Source of the DNA: Flectonema sp. DT1601
Taxonomy: Eukaryota > Euglenozoa > Diplonemea > Diplonemida > Diplonemidae
Assembly (NCBI GenBank): GCA_964019425.1
Contig: OZ025853.1
Coordinates: 124,001 to 188,000, forward strand
Direction: 5' to 3'
DNA: 64,000 nt
Position 1 is the first letter of the stretch. Each line of letters starts with the position of its first letter. Positions 41,516-51,120 of the stretch are shown piece by piece. A program made the position numbers and the translations under genes. The notes beneath the pieces were generated by a model that made no database searches, was not told the origin of the DNA, and worked only from the letters and a program-made list of their open reading frames with translations.

Positions 41516-43227
41516 CTTGATCGTATCTTATAGTGCTTTGGATTGATTTCCGAGTGATACGAGCTTCTGTGTTTGTCGAGTCCCGGGATCCCCGACACAT
41601 ATTCATCCCAAACTATGCGACCCCAAGCTGTTTTTGGTGGGTAGTTTAGGCCTCCTTCCGTCATTGTGAGGCTACAAGCTGGTAGGTGGGGACTTAATTT
41701 GAATTCTTCATAGGCCCTACACATCTTGTAGCGTATGTGTTCTTGTAATTTCGGCATATCTGCTTCATGGTACAAGTTCCTCAGTCTGGTGCTTGGCAGA
41801 CATCCCGTTACCTGTCTAGCGGCTCTGTTTATTAAGATGTTTAGCCTCTCAAGACTGACGTCACCTCTCTTTGGCAGCAGCCAGGCAAAACTTTCAACCC
41901 CATAGAGCACTCTCGCCATTACAACGGTCACCAGAACACAGATGAGGGTTCTCTTCCTGCATCCCATCCTGGAGAGTCTTAGCAGGAGCCCCAGTCCTCT
42001 GGAGGCTGCCGTCATCATCTTTCGCATGTGAGTTTTGAAGTCGAGGTTTTTGTCGTACAGAACTCCCAAGTATCTAACTACATCCGTTTCATGTAGTTTG
42101 TCCACCACCGAAAATGCAAAAGCCTTGAGACCAGATCCAGTTCCTTGTAGCATCCTCAGGATGTCTCCTCTGGTGCGAACCTTTTGCAGTTGTGAGCATT
42201 TACTAGGTTCCATCTGCATGTCTACCAATACAGTTTCCGTCGTCGGTAATTTTCGTTTTATTTTATGCTGCGGAACCACATAGAAATGTGTTATCGCCTT
42301 TTTAGAATTGCCTATAGTAGTTGAGTCCTGATTATTTAGCATTTTTCGGATGGCCTCTGCTGTTGTGACGACATATTTGAAGGTGTGCCCCTCCGGGTAT
42401 AGCACTTGTGGAGACTTATTGTCTTGGCTATCGGTATCCGGCCTCACATGTATGAACTCTGTTTTACCCGGGCTCTTGTTTATACAAATGTGGGATGCTG
42501 CGGCCCATTTTGAGAAGATGCGTACCGCTGTGTTAGCTTTGTCCTCCAGTCCTTTAACATCTGGAGATGTCATCACGAGCCCAACATCATCCGCAAAGAC
42601 TGCTGGTTTATAACTATTCAATTCTCGTATAAGGCTTTCGATGTATATCGAGAATAGCTGTGGTCCTAGGACACTTCCTTGGGGTACTCCAACTTGTATG
42701 TGTTTGAATGTTCCCTTTTCGCCGTTTACTCTGGTTGTGATCTTTCTCCCAGTCAAATAGCTTTGGACCCATCTTGTGTATTTCGCCGGTATCCCAACTT
42801 CAGACATCCTCTTTAGTAGAATTTTCGGTTGGACGGCATCGAATGCTTTCTGCAGGTCAAACGTTATTAACATCGATTCCCTACCTCGGTACCTTCCATC
42901 TAGTAGTCTCTCTGTTATCATGCAGAGATTTTCTACGGCACTGCGCCCTCTTTTATATGCGGCTTGCCGCGCACTCATTGTGTCCCCAAGTAAATGATGC
43001 ATCCTTTCTGCCATCATCTTCTCAAACAACTTGCTTATTGCTGACGTCAATGTTATTGGTCGGTAAGAGAGTACAAGTTTCTTGTCCTTTCCCGATTTTA
43101 AGATTGGAACTACTATCCCATACTTCCAAGATCTCGGAACCGCCGACTTTTCCCAAGTCATGTTGAACAGCCGTAAGAGTTGCACTATAAATGTTTCTGG
43201 GAGTTTCTTTAACATAGTGTTCCACAC
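41512..43227 (-). CDS. LINE reverse transcriptase
   Basis: 571 codons. RT motifs in order: SYRPITLTSAISKLFEK (motif 1-2), ITFDLQKAFDAV (motif A with catalytic Asp), VGVPQGSVLGPQLF (motif B), AVFADDVGLV (motif C FADD), then a thumb and connection with YLGVLYDKNLDFKTHM. The catalytic core therefore looks whole. A Lys-rich stretch at about residues 300-350 (KKAITHFYVVPQHKIKRK) interrupts the usual spacing before the thumb and may be lineage-specific. Its frame is separated from the endonuclease upstream, so the copy as a whole is not translatable as one protein. Confidence 0.9.
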   Translation of the reverse strand: MWNTMLKKLPETFIVQLLRLFNMTWEKSAVPRSWKYGIVVPILKSGKDKKLVLSYRPITLTSAISKLFEKMMAERMHHLLGDTMSARQAAYKRGRSAVENLCMITERLLDGRYRGRESMLITFDLQKAFDAVQPKILLKRMSEVGIPAKYTRWVQSYLTGRKITTRVNGEKGTFKHIQVGVPQGSVLGPQLFSIYIESLIRELNSYKPAVFADDVGLVMTSPDVKGLEDKANTAVRIFSKWAAASHICINKSPGKTEFIHVRPDTDSQDNKSPQVLYPEGHTFKYVVTTAEAIRKMLNNQDSTTIGNSKKAITHFYVVPQHKIKRKLPTTETVLVDMQMEPSKCSQLQKVRTRGDILRMLQGTGSGLKAFAFSVVDKLHETDVVRYLGVLYDKNLDFKTHMRKMMTAASRGLGLLLRLSRMGCRKRTLICVLVTVVMARVLYGVESFAWLLPKRGDVSLERLNILINRAARQVTGCLPSTRLRNLYHEADMPKLQEHIRYKMCRAYEEFKLSPHLPACSLTMTEGGLNYPPKTAWGRIVWDEYVSGIPGLDKHRSSYHSEINPKHYKIRSR

Positions 43228-43326
43228 CCCATCGGTCCAGGTGCTTTCTTGTCTTTTAATTTCTTGAGCTGTCGCTTTAGTTCTCTCATTGCGAATTCTT
43301 CATTGCCTTCGTCCCCTGGTTTGTTC

Positions 43327-44106
43327 TCAAATACCAAGGAGGGCACTTCGTCGTCTACCAGATTGAATTGTGTCGCATATGCCGTGGTAAATATGTCTCA
43401 CTGAGAAGGTGGTTTGTGCCCTTTTCTTATAGCCCGGTATGGTTTGTTTCGCGGCCTTCAGAATTTCTACAGAGATCCTTGTTGCAAGTTTTTGCACTGT
43501 CTCAATATTATTTAACTTCGTTGCCGCCGTCGTTAAAACCTCCGAGTAGTCATGCCACTTTGCACACTTCCATTTCCATTGCCACATCTCGTTCGATTGT
43601 GGTTTGGTTTTCGTCAAGTGTATGTTTTCAATCTTTACACTTATTGGAAGATGGTCGCTACTCCATCCATTTAGCAGTCCTATGTTTGCCATCATTGAAT
43701 TATCCAGAGCAATAATATCTGGGGAGGATGAGCTCAATGGTCTCGTTATCTGCTGGGGATCGTTTAATACTTCCATGGCAGCTTCTAATGACCAATTATA
43801 GAAGCTTGTTCCTGCTGAATTCGTCTTTCCTTTTGACCAGGTTTCATGATGTCCGTTGATATAGCCTGCTACCAGTGTTCCTGGCTCTGTTGGTAACTTC
43901 CATGTGGTTGCCGTTACGTTAGGCGGGTGATATACATTGTGTATTTTTAATGATCGCAATTCTACAGATAGTATCTCAGTTTGGTCGTATGAGATGTCGG
44001 GGAGTTTAGTGACATAGTTTTTAATATCCATTCTGACAAGTATGGCCAGACCTCGGTATCCTACCTTTCAGAAGGCTGTCTCTTCGAATTATAATATAAC
44101 CATCTA
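43327..44106 (-). pseudogene. LINE APE endonuclease, N-terminal third missing
   Basis: Seen: GYIIIRRDS and RGLAILVRMDIKN (the mid-domain segment), LVAGYINGHHETW where intact elements have GDFNAHH, SPDIIAL, and the C-terminal SDHLPI with its catalytic Asp-His. The first third, carrying the Asn and Glu metal ligands, is absent because sequence jumps from ORF1 (about 44108) into the endonuclease. The Asp of GDFN is Tyr. There is also a frame change between the GYIII piece and the rest. Endonuclease activity is not expected. Confidence 0.8.
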
Positions 44107-44167
44107 TATTTTGCTAGCGTCTCGTCAGTTCTTTCCTTCATAGTCTTGAGACCATCTTCTACTTTCT

Positions 44168-45679
44168 TCAGTTCTTGCGTTTTTCCCTGCGGTAGAAGTC
44201 GACTGGTGGAGCTCCCGCCTCAACGATTGCTTCGAGCAGCTCTGACAGTGCATGTTCGGCTTCCGATTGTCCCGGACCGCAGCGTGGTTTCATCCATTCC
44301 CATATCTTCTTCGCTGCCAAGACAGACCCCGATCGCTTCAGCTCCCTCAGGGTGCATAAGACACAGTCTGCTGAGTGTTCCGGCAATTTGTTGCATTCCG
44401 GAAGAGGCATGCCCTTGCATAGGCACTGCAGCGCTGCATTCATGTAGCAGGAATCCCCGAGATTCTGAATCCCCTCCAGGCCTACTCCAAAGGGTATGAA
44501 GGTCGGAGGATGTTCTATTGCTGGACTCTCGGGTTTCGAAGTGAGTGACGGCCCTCTCTGTGCGTTCAAAGGCGTACCCGGGACCGACTCCGGTTCCTGC
44601 CATCGTCCGGCAGAAGTTGTTATTGGGCCAGGAAGGTGCATGACGGCAGAGTCTGGAACAGACAGGGCGTCTTCGTTCGGCGTTATCTCTCCACCGTGCG
44701 TAGCGATTGGATCAGTGGGCGATTCATGCGGCCTCAGTCCGGTCTCCGATATCTCTAAACCTCCGGCAGTGGATTTGGAAGGGCCAGGGGGCATAGGGAC
44801 AGCAGCGGCTGGGTCGATCAATATGAATACATTCCGTCCGCCTATTGGCAGTGAAGGATTGCCTGTTTCCATTGTGGGTTCAAACGGCGCTCCTTGCGGG
44901 CGAAAAGACGGTCTCGGCTCCGGCTCCGGTAACTCTAAACTTCCGGCAATGGATATGGTTGGGCCCGGAGGAGTAGGGACAGCGGTGACTGGAGCGGTCT
45001 GATCCGTCTCGGTTCGTTTAGCGGCTGGCGAGGAAGTTACGTCTACAGCTGATGCCGGATCAACCGGCGCTTCTAGAGGTCTGTTGAGTGGCAGTCTCAG
45101 CCCGGGCTCCGATACCTCTAAACCTCCGGCGATGGATGTGGTTGGGCCAGGAGGGGTCGGGGCAGCGGTGGCTGGAACGTGCAACGTGAACTCGTTCGGT
45201 CCAACGGCTGGCAAGGAGGCAGCTGGAGCGGACACTGGTGTGGCTGTCGGGTCGGGTCCTCCGTCGTCAGTCGTGTACGGTAACGGGGTCGGCACTGGTG
45301 TTGATTCGTACTCACACGGCTCTCCGTCTTTGTGTAATGGAATTGCGGAACTCGTAGCGGGTTCTGCGGGCAATCTTTGCGGACTAGTCGACGGACTCGG
45401 CACAGGCTCCGATATCCCTAAACCTCCGGCGATGGATATGGTTGGGCCAGGAGGGGTCGGGGCAGCGGTGGCTGGTTCAGTCGATGTTTTCTCGTTTCTC
45501 CCTCCAGCTGGTAAGGATGCCGTCGGTGCGGACACTGGTGTGGCTGTCGGGTCGGATCCTCCGTCGTCAGTCGTGGTCGGTAACGGGGCCTGCGCCGGCA
45601 CTGGTTCGAGCTCTCTCGGCTCTCCGGCTTTGTGTAGTGGAGTTGTGAGGCTCGTAGTGGGTTCGGCGGACACCGGGCA
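44168..45679 (-). CDS. Insert inside LINE: Pro-rich repeats plus ubiquitin-protease (USP, C19) Cys-box fragment
   Basis: About 500 codons are open across the whole insert. Most is Pro/Thr/Ala repeat with the core PTPPGPTxSIAGGLxxSEP five times (units of about 300 bp for the first two, then about 180 bp). Then comes GIQNLGDSCYMNAALQCL, a near-perfect USP Cys-box with the catalytic Cys, and CxxC (ADCVLCTL) and EAEHALSELLEAIVEAG, like the helix after the box. It ends after about 100 residues of the USP fold, so the His box is absent and it should not be active. GC is much higher than in the flanks. The second LINE piece in the window lacks this insert at the same site. Confidence 0.7.
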   Translation of the reverse strand, partial: CPVSAEPTTSLTTPLHKAGEPRELEPVPAQAPLPTTTDDGGSDPTATPVSAPTASLPAGGRNEKTSTEPATAAPTPPGPTISIAGGLGISEPVPSPSTSPQRLPAEPATSSAIPLHKDGEPCEYESTPVPTPLPYTTDDGGPDPTATPVSAPAASLPAVGPNEFTLHVPATAAPTPPGPTTSIAGGLEVSEPGLRLPLNRPLEAPVDPASAVDVTSSPAAKRTETDQTAPVTAVPTPPGPTISIAGSLELPEPEPRPSFRPQGAPFEPTMETGNPSLPIGGRNVFILIDPAAAVPMPPGPSKSTAGGLEISETGLRPHESPTDPIATHGGEITPNEDALSVPDSAVMHLPGPITTSAGRWQEPESVPGTPLNAQRGPSLTSKPESPAIEHPPTFIPFGVGLEGIQNLGDSCYMNAALQCLCKGMPLPECNKLPEHSADCVLCTLRELKRSGSVLAAKKIWEWMKPRCGPGQSEAEHALSELLEAIVEAGAPPVDFYRREKRKN

Positions 45680-45902
45680 GTTTATTTTCTTGTTGTTGGG
45701 GCTGCTTGTTTCCTTGCAGTGTCTTTTTAGTTGCTTCCGCATAAGATATTTTCGCATCTCGATACTTTTGTACGGCTGGTTTTGGTTGTTTTTGGTCTTC
45801 TGGCAGCTCCATTTTCTCAATAGACATCAGGGCCTCACCGCACTGTAAGAACTGGCTTTTCGGACTTTTATTGAGGGCGACCAAGAAGTCGCCTTTCTCC
45901 AT
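45677..45902 (-). pseudogene. LINE ORF1 fragment
   Basis: Matches 50306-50531 with only a few changes. It encodes MEKGDFLVALNKSPKSQFLQ and the following Gln-rich segment, then runs into the foreign insert. It lacks the N-terminal part seen in the other piece. Confidence 0.85.
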
Positions 45903-46403
45903 GAGAATATTGTTGATACTCCAAGTCAAAGAGACCGAAACTATAGGAAGACTCTATACTAATTACTACAAGGTGTAGACAACACCAACATACAACTCCA
46001 ACAGTTGCTCTCATCGGAGCTTCGCAGACGAGAAGAATGTCAACGACGATGACAAACAGAGGCCAACTAGGAGTAATTTGAAGCATTCCCGCCTCAATGT
46101 CCTGGAGTGTGATGGCGACAATCATAAAGACGGTGCTTACCTCAAGCAAGGAATCTGTCATATCTCTTTTCAGCACGACCAACAACGTTAACAAAAGAAT
46201 ACCTAGTATGAGAAACAACACATCTGCCATAAAAGTCAATAACTTCTTCCCATAGGTCAACGACAGTGTGTTTACATAGCTGCTACAATACACGACAGGA
46301 TAATTATTAATTTCTTCCTCTTGACCTGCCCTGGGGAACCATTTGTACTAATAGCTCTACAAAGGCAAGGCCCAAAGACGAAATCAACTACTGACTTCAG
46401 CAT
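45903..46403 (-). pseudogene. Cyclase-like gene copy D, 5' half only
   Basis: Starts at the ATG at 46403 (MLKSVVDFVFGPCLCRAIS) and matches the first 165 or so codons of the intact gene at 47196-48938. A 4-base net loss after IVAA changes the frame at about 46275; membrane helices follow in the shifted frame (VLFLILGILLLTLLVVL and on). It stops at YQQYS, where sequence passes into LINE ORF1 with a 2-base overlap (TG). It is dead as a cyclase-like gene. Confidence 0.85.
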
Positions 46404-46415
46404 ATTGCTATCTGA

Positions 46416-46720
46416 GTGATCAGAGGACTTTTAAAGAACTACTCAATAACTATACAAGATCAAAACCCTTGGAAACAAGAACAGAAATTCTTAACAAGGC
46501 TTTCATCCCTTACAATGAACGGTTCAATATATCCACCCTCAGCAAGACGTCGAAGTTCACTAAGTAGCAGATCGTCTCTGTCTGCCAACTTACTTACAGT
46601 ACTTGTCAACAACCATACTGCAACATCACTGAACCTATTAAAAGCATCTTACTTCACAACTACAACTTACTCAAATTTGATACACAGTTTCAGGAAGACA
46701 AATAAGAAACCAATCACGTA
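46416..46720 (+). pseudogene. Inverted fragment related to the cyclase family
   Basis: This plus-strand stretch is homologous to 48961-49240 on the same strand (shared GAACTACTCAATAACTATAC, CAAGACGTCGAAGTT, CTGCCAACTTACT, AAAGCATC.TACTTC). The plus frame reads SARRRSSLSSRSSLSANLL, similar in layout to the linker just before the cyclase domain (VRRKFECLSASLL). I infer an inverted relic of a cyclase paralogue; the partner at 49228-49295 is the stronger evidence. Confidence 0.45.
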
Positions 46721-46741
46721 AGTGATATTTCTCAATAAAAC

Positions 46742-47150
46742 TCACAAGGTGTCTACAATCGCCAATGGCTCAGGACGTCCAGTTTTACTGAATTCGTAAA
46801 CTTGCTCAACTAATTCACTCCGGATCACTATACTACTAAGATCAGGCTTTGTGCTACTCATCAACATTGTAGCAGCAATATTAAAAGCATCCCATTTACC
46901 ACACCTTGATTGCTGAAGTTGATACAACCATTCAGCTTCTTCAACTTTCATTTTCGGCATCAACTCATAAAGCACATGCTCAGTATCATCATGAAGAACT
47001 GTTTGAGGGTGCACACGAATCTCAGCAATGTGCTTTACTGCATGATACAAACCGCCTTCGGAAAGCATAGGAACTCCCTTGATCGATGCAACCCTTTCAA
47101 CAACACCAACCAAGAGAGAAAGTTTAAACATTATTCACATTCTCACCATT
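46742..47150 (-). pseudogene. Cyclase-like copy C, 3' fragment
   Basis: 129 codons from KLSLLVGVVERVASIKGVP to the stop match the end of the intact gene, first closely then with divergence (PKMKVEEAEWLYQLQQSRC; tail SELVEQVYEFSKTGRPEPL). The upstream part fades out at about 47150, before the cyclase core. The diverged tail suggests a different paralogue or an older duplication than copy A. Confidence 0.75.
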
Positions 47151-47195
47151 AAAGTATCGTGTAAACAATTGGAATGTTGTATGGGATTGCACGTA

Positions 47196-48938
47196 TTATC
47201 TCTTTGTAACTACTATTGGGTCAGGGAATCCCGTCTTCATGAAACTACGAAGTTCATCGTATTCAGGTGAATGCTCCTCTGGCTTACTAATGGCGTCATC
47301 CGATTTGCTCGTCAACAACGTAGCAGCAACTTTGTTGAAATTATCCCACTTCCCAGCACCAACTTCCTCGAGTTGATACATCCATTCTGCTGGCCCAATG
47401 TCCTTCTTTGGTATCAATTCATAAAGCACATGCTCAGTGTTATCATGAAGAACCGTTTGAAGGTGCACACGAATCTCAGCAATGTGCTTTACTGCATGAT
47501 ACAAACCGCCTTCCGAAAGCATAGGAACTCCCTTGATCGATGCAACCCTTTCAACAACACCAACCAAGAGAGAAAGTTTTCCAATAACGCTGAATCGCAT
47601 AACATTTTCACTACCGAGATCTCCACACACAAGCTTTCCAGAAGCCATCCCGATGTTTATCGAAAGATCGTTACTTGCGAACTTTTGATAAGGACCCAAC
47701 ATCCGATTCGCGAGTAATGTGATCGCCATCGCAGCATGCGTGCACGAAGTGGGATGGCTCATGTGGGCTCTCGTAGCACCAAAGTTCGCAAAGACACGAT
47801 CCCCCAGGAACAGGTCAAGTGTTCCTCGATGCTTAACAATAACATCAGACGTCGCACTAATTATATCAGAGATGAGACCTGAAAAGGAATCCTGAGAGTG
47901 CTGTAGTACTGCAAAGGAGTTGCGGATGTTGGCGACCAACAAGGAAGCACTCAGGCACTCAAACTTCCTCCTCACTCTGTAGGAAGCAGCAGGTTGTAGT
48001 AATAGAGATTCAATTGAAGAACTATCGGCTGAACCACTCTGGCTTGTTCGGGGAGTTTCTTGAGTTGCTGTACTTTCATCAGAGGAGTAGCTAACAGGAA
48101 TACAAGACTGCGGCAAGTAAGGTCTGTACGTGTGGAGGTTCGATAGAATCTGCTCTAAAGCATCTCTCAGTCCCTCAGGAATATCTGCATCTTTCAACAA
48201 GCTCGTAGCCTGCTCAAGATCGAATCTTGAAAGTGAAGTTGCGATTGCATTCGCAGCATCAACAGATGCCAGGATGTTATTCTTCTCTTCCAAGACAGCT
48301 GCAGCAAACCCGCGTGTGCAGATGAAGTCCAGTAAGAAGACAGCAAACTGAGTTACGAGAGCCATAAAAGAAATAGTGATTGGAGAGGTACAGGGAAGTT
48401 TCTCACAATCAAACTTTTCACGACGGTGTTCTTGAGAATATTGTTGATACTCCAAGTCAAAGAGACCGAAACTATAGGAAGACTCTATACTAATTACTAC
48501 AAGGTGTAGACAACACCAACATACAACTCCAACAGTTGCCCTCATCGGAGCCTCGCAGACGAGAAGAATGTCAACGACGATGACAAACAGAGGCCAACTG
48601 GGAGTAATTTGAAGCATTCCCGCCTCAATGTCCTGCAGCGATATTCCGATAAGCATAATAACGCTGCCTACCTCAAGCAAGGAATCCGTCAGATCTTTTT
48701 TCAGCACGACCAACAACATTAACATAAGAACACTTAGTATGAGCAACAGCAAATTTGCCACAAAGATCAATAACTTCTTCCCATAGGTTAGAAACAAAAC
48801 GTTTAGTGTAACAGCTGCTACAATACACGACAGGATAATTATTAATTTCTTCCTCTTGACCTGCCCTGGGGAATCATTTGTACTAATAGCTCTACGAAGG
48901 CAAGGCCCAAAGACGAAATCAATTATTGACTTCAGCAT
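47196..48938 (-). CDS. Intact cyclase-like membrane protein (copy B)
   Basis: 580 residues. Six membrane helices lie in residues about 28-225 (with LIIILSCIVAAVTLNVLFL, LLLLILSVLMLMLLVVL, FVIVVDILLVCEA and others), then a helical linker with YRPYLPQSCIP and a Ser-rich stretch. A class III cyclase fold covers about 330-520: LSASLLVANIRNSF, LFLGDRVFANFG, INIGMASGKLVCGDLGSE, RFSVIGKLSLLVGVVERVA. The first metal Asp is replaced (ANIRN) but the second (LGDRVF) is kept, so activity is doubtful. It shares the domain order linker-CHD-tail with the gene at 10662-12260. It is surrounded by broken copies of itself; it alone keeps a full frame. A CACTCAG lies 8 nt before the ATG. Confidence 0.8.
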   Translation of the reverse strand: MLKSIIDFVFGPCLRRAISTNDSPGQVKRKKLIIILSCIVAAVTLNVLFLTYGKKLLIFVANLLLLILSVLMLMLLVVLKKDLTDSLLEVGSVIMLIGISLQDIEAGMLQITPSWPLFVIVVDILLVCEAPMRATVGVVCWCCLHLVVISIESSYSFGLFDLEYQQYSQEHRREKFDCEKLPCTSPITISFMALVTQFAVFLLDFICTRGFAAAVLEEKNNILASVDAANAIATSLSRFDLEQATSLLKDADIPEGLRDALEQILSNLHTYRPYLPQSCIPVSYSSDESTATQETPRTSQSGSADSSSIESLLLQPAASYRVRRKFECLSASLLVANIRNSFAVLQHSQDSFSGLISDIISATSDVIVKHRGTLDLFLGDRVFANFGATRAHMSHPTSCTHAAMAITLLANRMLGPYQKFASNDLSINIGMASGKLVCGDLGSENVMRFSVIGKLSLLVGVVERVASIKGVPMLSEGGLYHAVKHIAEIRVHLQTVLHDNTEHVLYELIPKKDIGPAEWMYQLEEVGAGKWDNFNKVAATLLTSKSDDAISKPEEHSPEYDELRSFMKTGFPDPIVVTKR

Positions 48939-48950
48939 ATTGCTATCTGA

Positions 48951-49440
48951 GTGATCAGAGGACTTTTAAAGAACTACTCAATAACTATACAAGATCAAAA
49001 CCCTTGGAAACAAGAACAGAAATTCTTGGTTGAGATGCAACTCGACGAAGCAATTTTGCTGCAGAAACAGCATTGTGCTATTTCCAAACAACCAACGGTT
49101 CAATATCCACTCTCAGCAAGACGTCGAAGTTTACTAAACTGTAGATCGTCTCTGCTGCCAACTTACTAACACCGTACTTCGAGGTTCTTGTCAATTGCAA
49201 TGCTACTGAAAGCATCCTACTTCCTAGAAGCTGACGTCGAAGAGAAGAATAACATTCCGGATCTGTTGATGCTGCGAATGCGATTAAAACTTAACGAATT
49301 CTGTAGAGGAGAGAAGTTACCTGCAAGCCTAAGCACCGAATCGTAATCTGTGGCCGTCACAGCTGCGGTAGCTGTTTCACAACTCGTCTACGTCGAATTT
49401 TTAGCTGAATTAATATAACGAGATGGCTGCCACTGAATAC
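48951..49440 (+). pseudogene. Inverted cyclase-like fragment (copy E)
   Basis: On the plus strand 49229-49290 matches the coding strand of copy B (reverse complement of 48243-48300): GAAGAGAAGAATAACAT, then ATCTGTTGATGCTGCGAATG, with about 85% identity over 58 bases and one base missing. The same fragment extends both ways as open plus-strand stretches (QYPLSARRRSLLNCRSSLLP; LKASYFLEADVEEKNN). The orientation is opposite to copies A-D, so the block contains an inversion or a palindromic duplication. Confidence 0.6.
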
Positions 49441-49511
49441 TGAATCAGCCATTATCAAAAACAGCATTCACATTGCGTAAACAATTGGAATGTTGTATGG
49501 GATTGCACGTA

Positions 49512-50064
49512 TTATCTCTTTGTAACTACTATTGGGTCAGGGAATCCCGTCTTCATGAAACTACGAAGTTCATCGTATTCAGGTGAATGCCCCTCTGGCT
49601 TACTAATGGCGTCATCCGATTTGCTCGTCAACAACGTAGCAGCAACTTTGTTGAAATTATCCCACTTCCCAGCACCAACTTCCTCGAGTTGATACATCCA
49701 TTCTGCTGGCCCAATGTCCTTCTTTGGTATCAATTCATAAAGCACATGCTCAGTGTTATCATGAAGAACCGTTTGAAGGTGCACACGAATCTCAGCAATG
49801 TGCTTTACTACATGATACAAACCGCCTTCCGAAAGCATAGGAACTCCCTTGATCGATGCAACCCTTTCAACAACACCAACCAAGAGAGAAAGTTTTCCAA
49901 TAACGCTGAATCGCATAACATTTTCACTACCGAGATCTCCACACACAAGCTATCCAGAAGCCATCCCGATGTTTATCGAAAGATCGTTACTTGCGAACTT
50001 TTGATAAGGACCCAACATCCGATTCGCGAGTAATGTGATCGCCATCGCAGCATGCGTGCACGAA
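49512..50064 (-). pseudogene. Cyclase-like copy A, 3' part fused to LINE ORF1
   Basis: Nearly identical to the last 190 or so codons of copy B (from CTHAAMAITLLANRML to VVTKR), including 3' flank to about 49470. One base change makes a stop at GMASG. Its 5' end is at 50064, where LINE ORF1 sequence begins in frame, giving a 310-codon chimeric ORF (50882-49950). Identity this high implies a very recent duplication or ongoing conversion. Confidence 0.85.
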
Positions 50065-51041
50065 ATTTGAGATATTGCATTCAACACTTGTTGATAATTT
50101 TTAACAATCATTTCTTCATTTTTCTTTGTCGCATTGGTCAGTCCCTCAATTATCTGCGTCATTTTTGACATCGTTTCATCCAATCTAGTTTGCAAGTCAG
50201 CTACCTCAGTTTGTAATTTTGCTAGCGTCTCGTCAGTTCTTTCCTTCATAGTCTTGAGACCATCTTCCACTTTCTTCAGTTCTTGCGTTTTTCCCTGTGG
50301 TAGGAGCAGTTTATTTTCTTGTTGTTGGGGCTGCTTGTTTCCTTGCAGTGTCTTTTTAGTTGCTTCCGCATAAGATATTTTCGCATCTCGATACTTTTGT
50401 ACGGCTGGTTTTGGTTGTTTTTGGTCTTCTGGCAGCTCCATTTTCTCAATAGACATCAGGGTCTCACCACACTGTAAGAACTGGCTTTTCGGACTTTTAT
50501 CGAGGGCGACCAAGAAGTCGCCTTTCTCCATGCGAATAAATTTAGAATTTAATCCCGCTTCCAAGAGCATTCCCTGGAGCCGGTTCGACCACCTGTACTG
50601 TGCACCACTGATACGGTACAGTCCAGCACCGTAGACTTGCGCAGCGAATTTCCCGGCACCCTTCCGTACTTTCTCTACGTTTGCAGAGGCACTCACCCTT
50701 ATCCCTATCTTCCCATAGTTGGTAGTCAACCCCATACACATGTCTTGTTGTGCCTTCGGGACTCCCATGGCTTCCTCATTCGAAGTCTTCCTGTCAAGCC
50801 ATACTGTTTCATAGACATGCTTGGTCAGGCCCTCTATCGATTTTATCCTGAAGTAAACTTTGTTACTCCCTGAGTTGTGCATCAGTGCGATTGCTGCCTT
50901 TTCATCATTTGGTAGGACTGTGACTTCACTAAAATCCCCCTTTCCAACTATCCGGAATGTCCTGGTGTCGACCCGTCCCTGATCACCTGTATAAAGTACA
51001 GAAACTGTAGCTTTAGAATCGTTGGTTCCCGTGGGAAATCG
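50065..51041 (-). mobile_element. LINE piece: ORF1 5' part
   Basis: Open from just after a TAA at about 51042 down to the cyclase junction. It encodes TNDSKATVSVLYTGDQ, VDTRTFRIVGKGDFSEV, the segment shared with the larger element (MEKGDFLVALDKSPKSQF), a Gln-rich stretch and a coiled coil (KTMKERTDETLAKLQTEVAD and on). No RNA-binding finger is recognised. The first ATG in frame is at 50882, but similarity may start further up. A near-perfect hairpin CTTGCGGGG / CCCCACAAG (51052-51073) and then the tRNA-Asp gene lie just outside. Confidence 0.75.
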
Positions 51042-51120
51042 GATTTAGAAAAACTTGCGGGGTTTTCCCCACAAGAATATTTATTCTTACAATAAATAAA
51101 AAAGCCCTTTTTTGTCCAGG

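Larger units (their letters stand above)
40640..45902 (-). mobile_element. APE-type non-LTR retrotransposon (LINE, Ingi/I-like), truncated and rearranged
   Basis: Reading on the minus strand: part of ORF1 (45677-45902), a 1.48 kb foreign insert (about 44197-45677), a short ORF1 piece (44108-44196), an internal deletion joining ORF1 to mid-endonuclease, then endonuclease, RT, RNase H and a CCHC-like knuckle. The order APE-RT-RNase H-zinc finger fits the Ingi/I group. The 5' end is fused to a cyclase gene fragment at 45902/45903. The 3' end is not sharply definable; coding similarity ends near 40730 and no poly-A is seen. The ORF1 part is nearly identical to the piece at 50306-50531, so the family was recently active. 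Confidence 0.85.
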
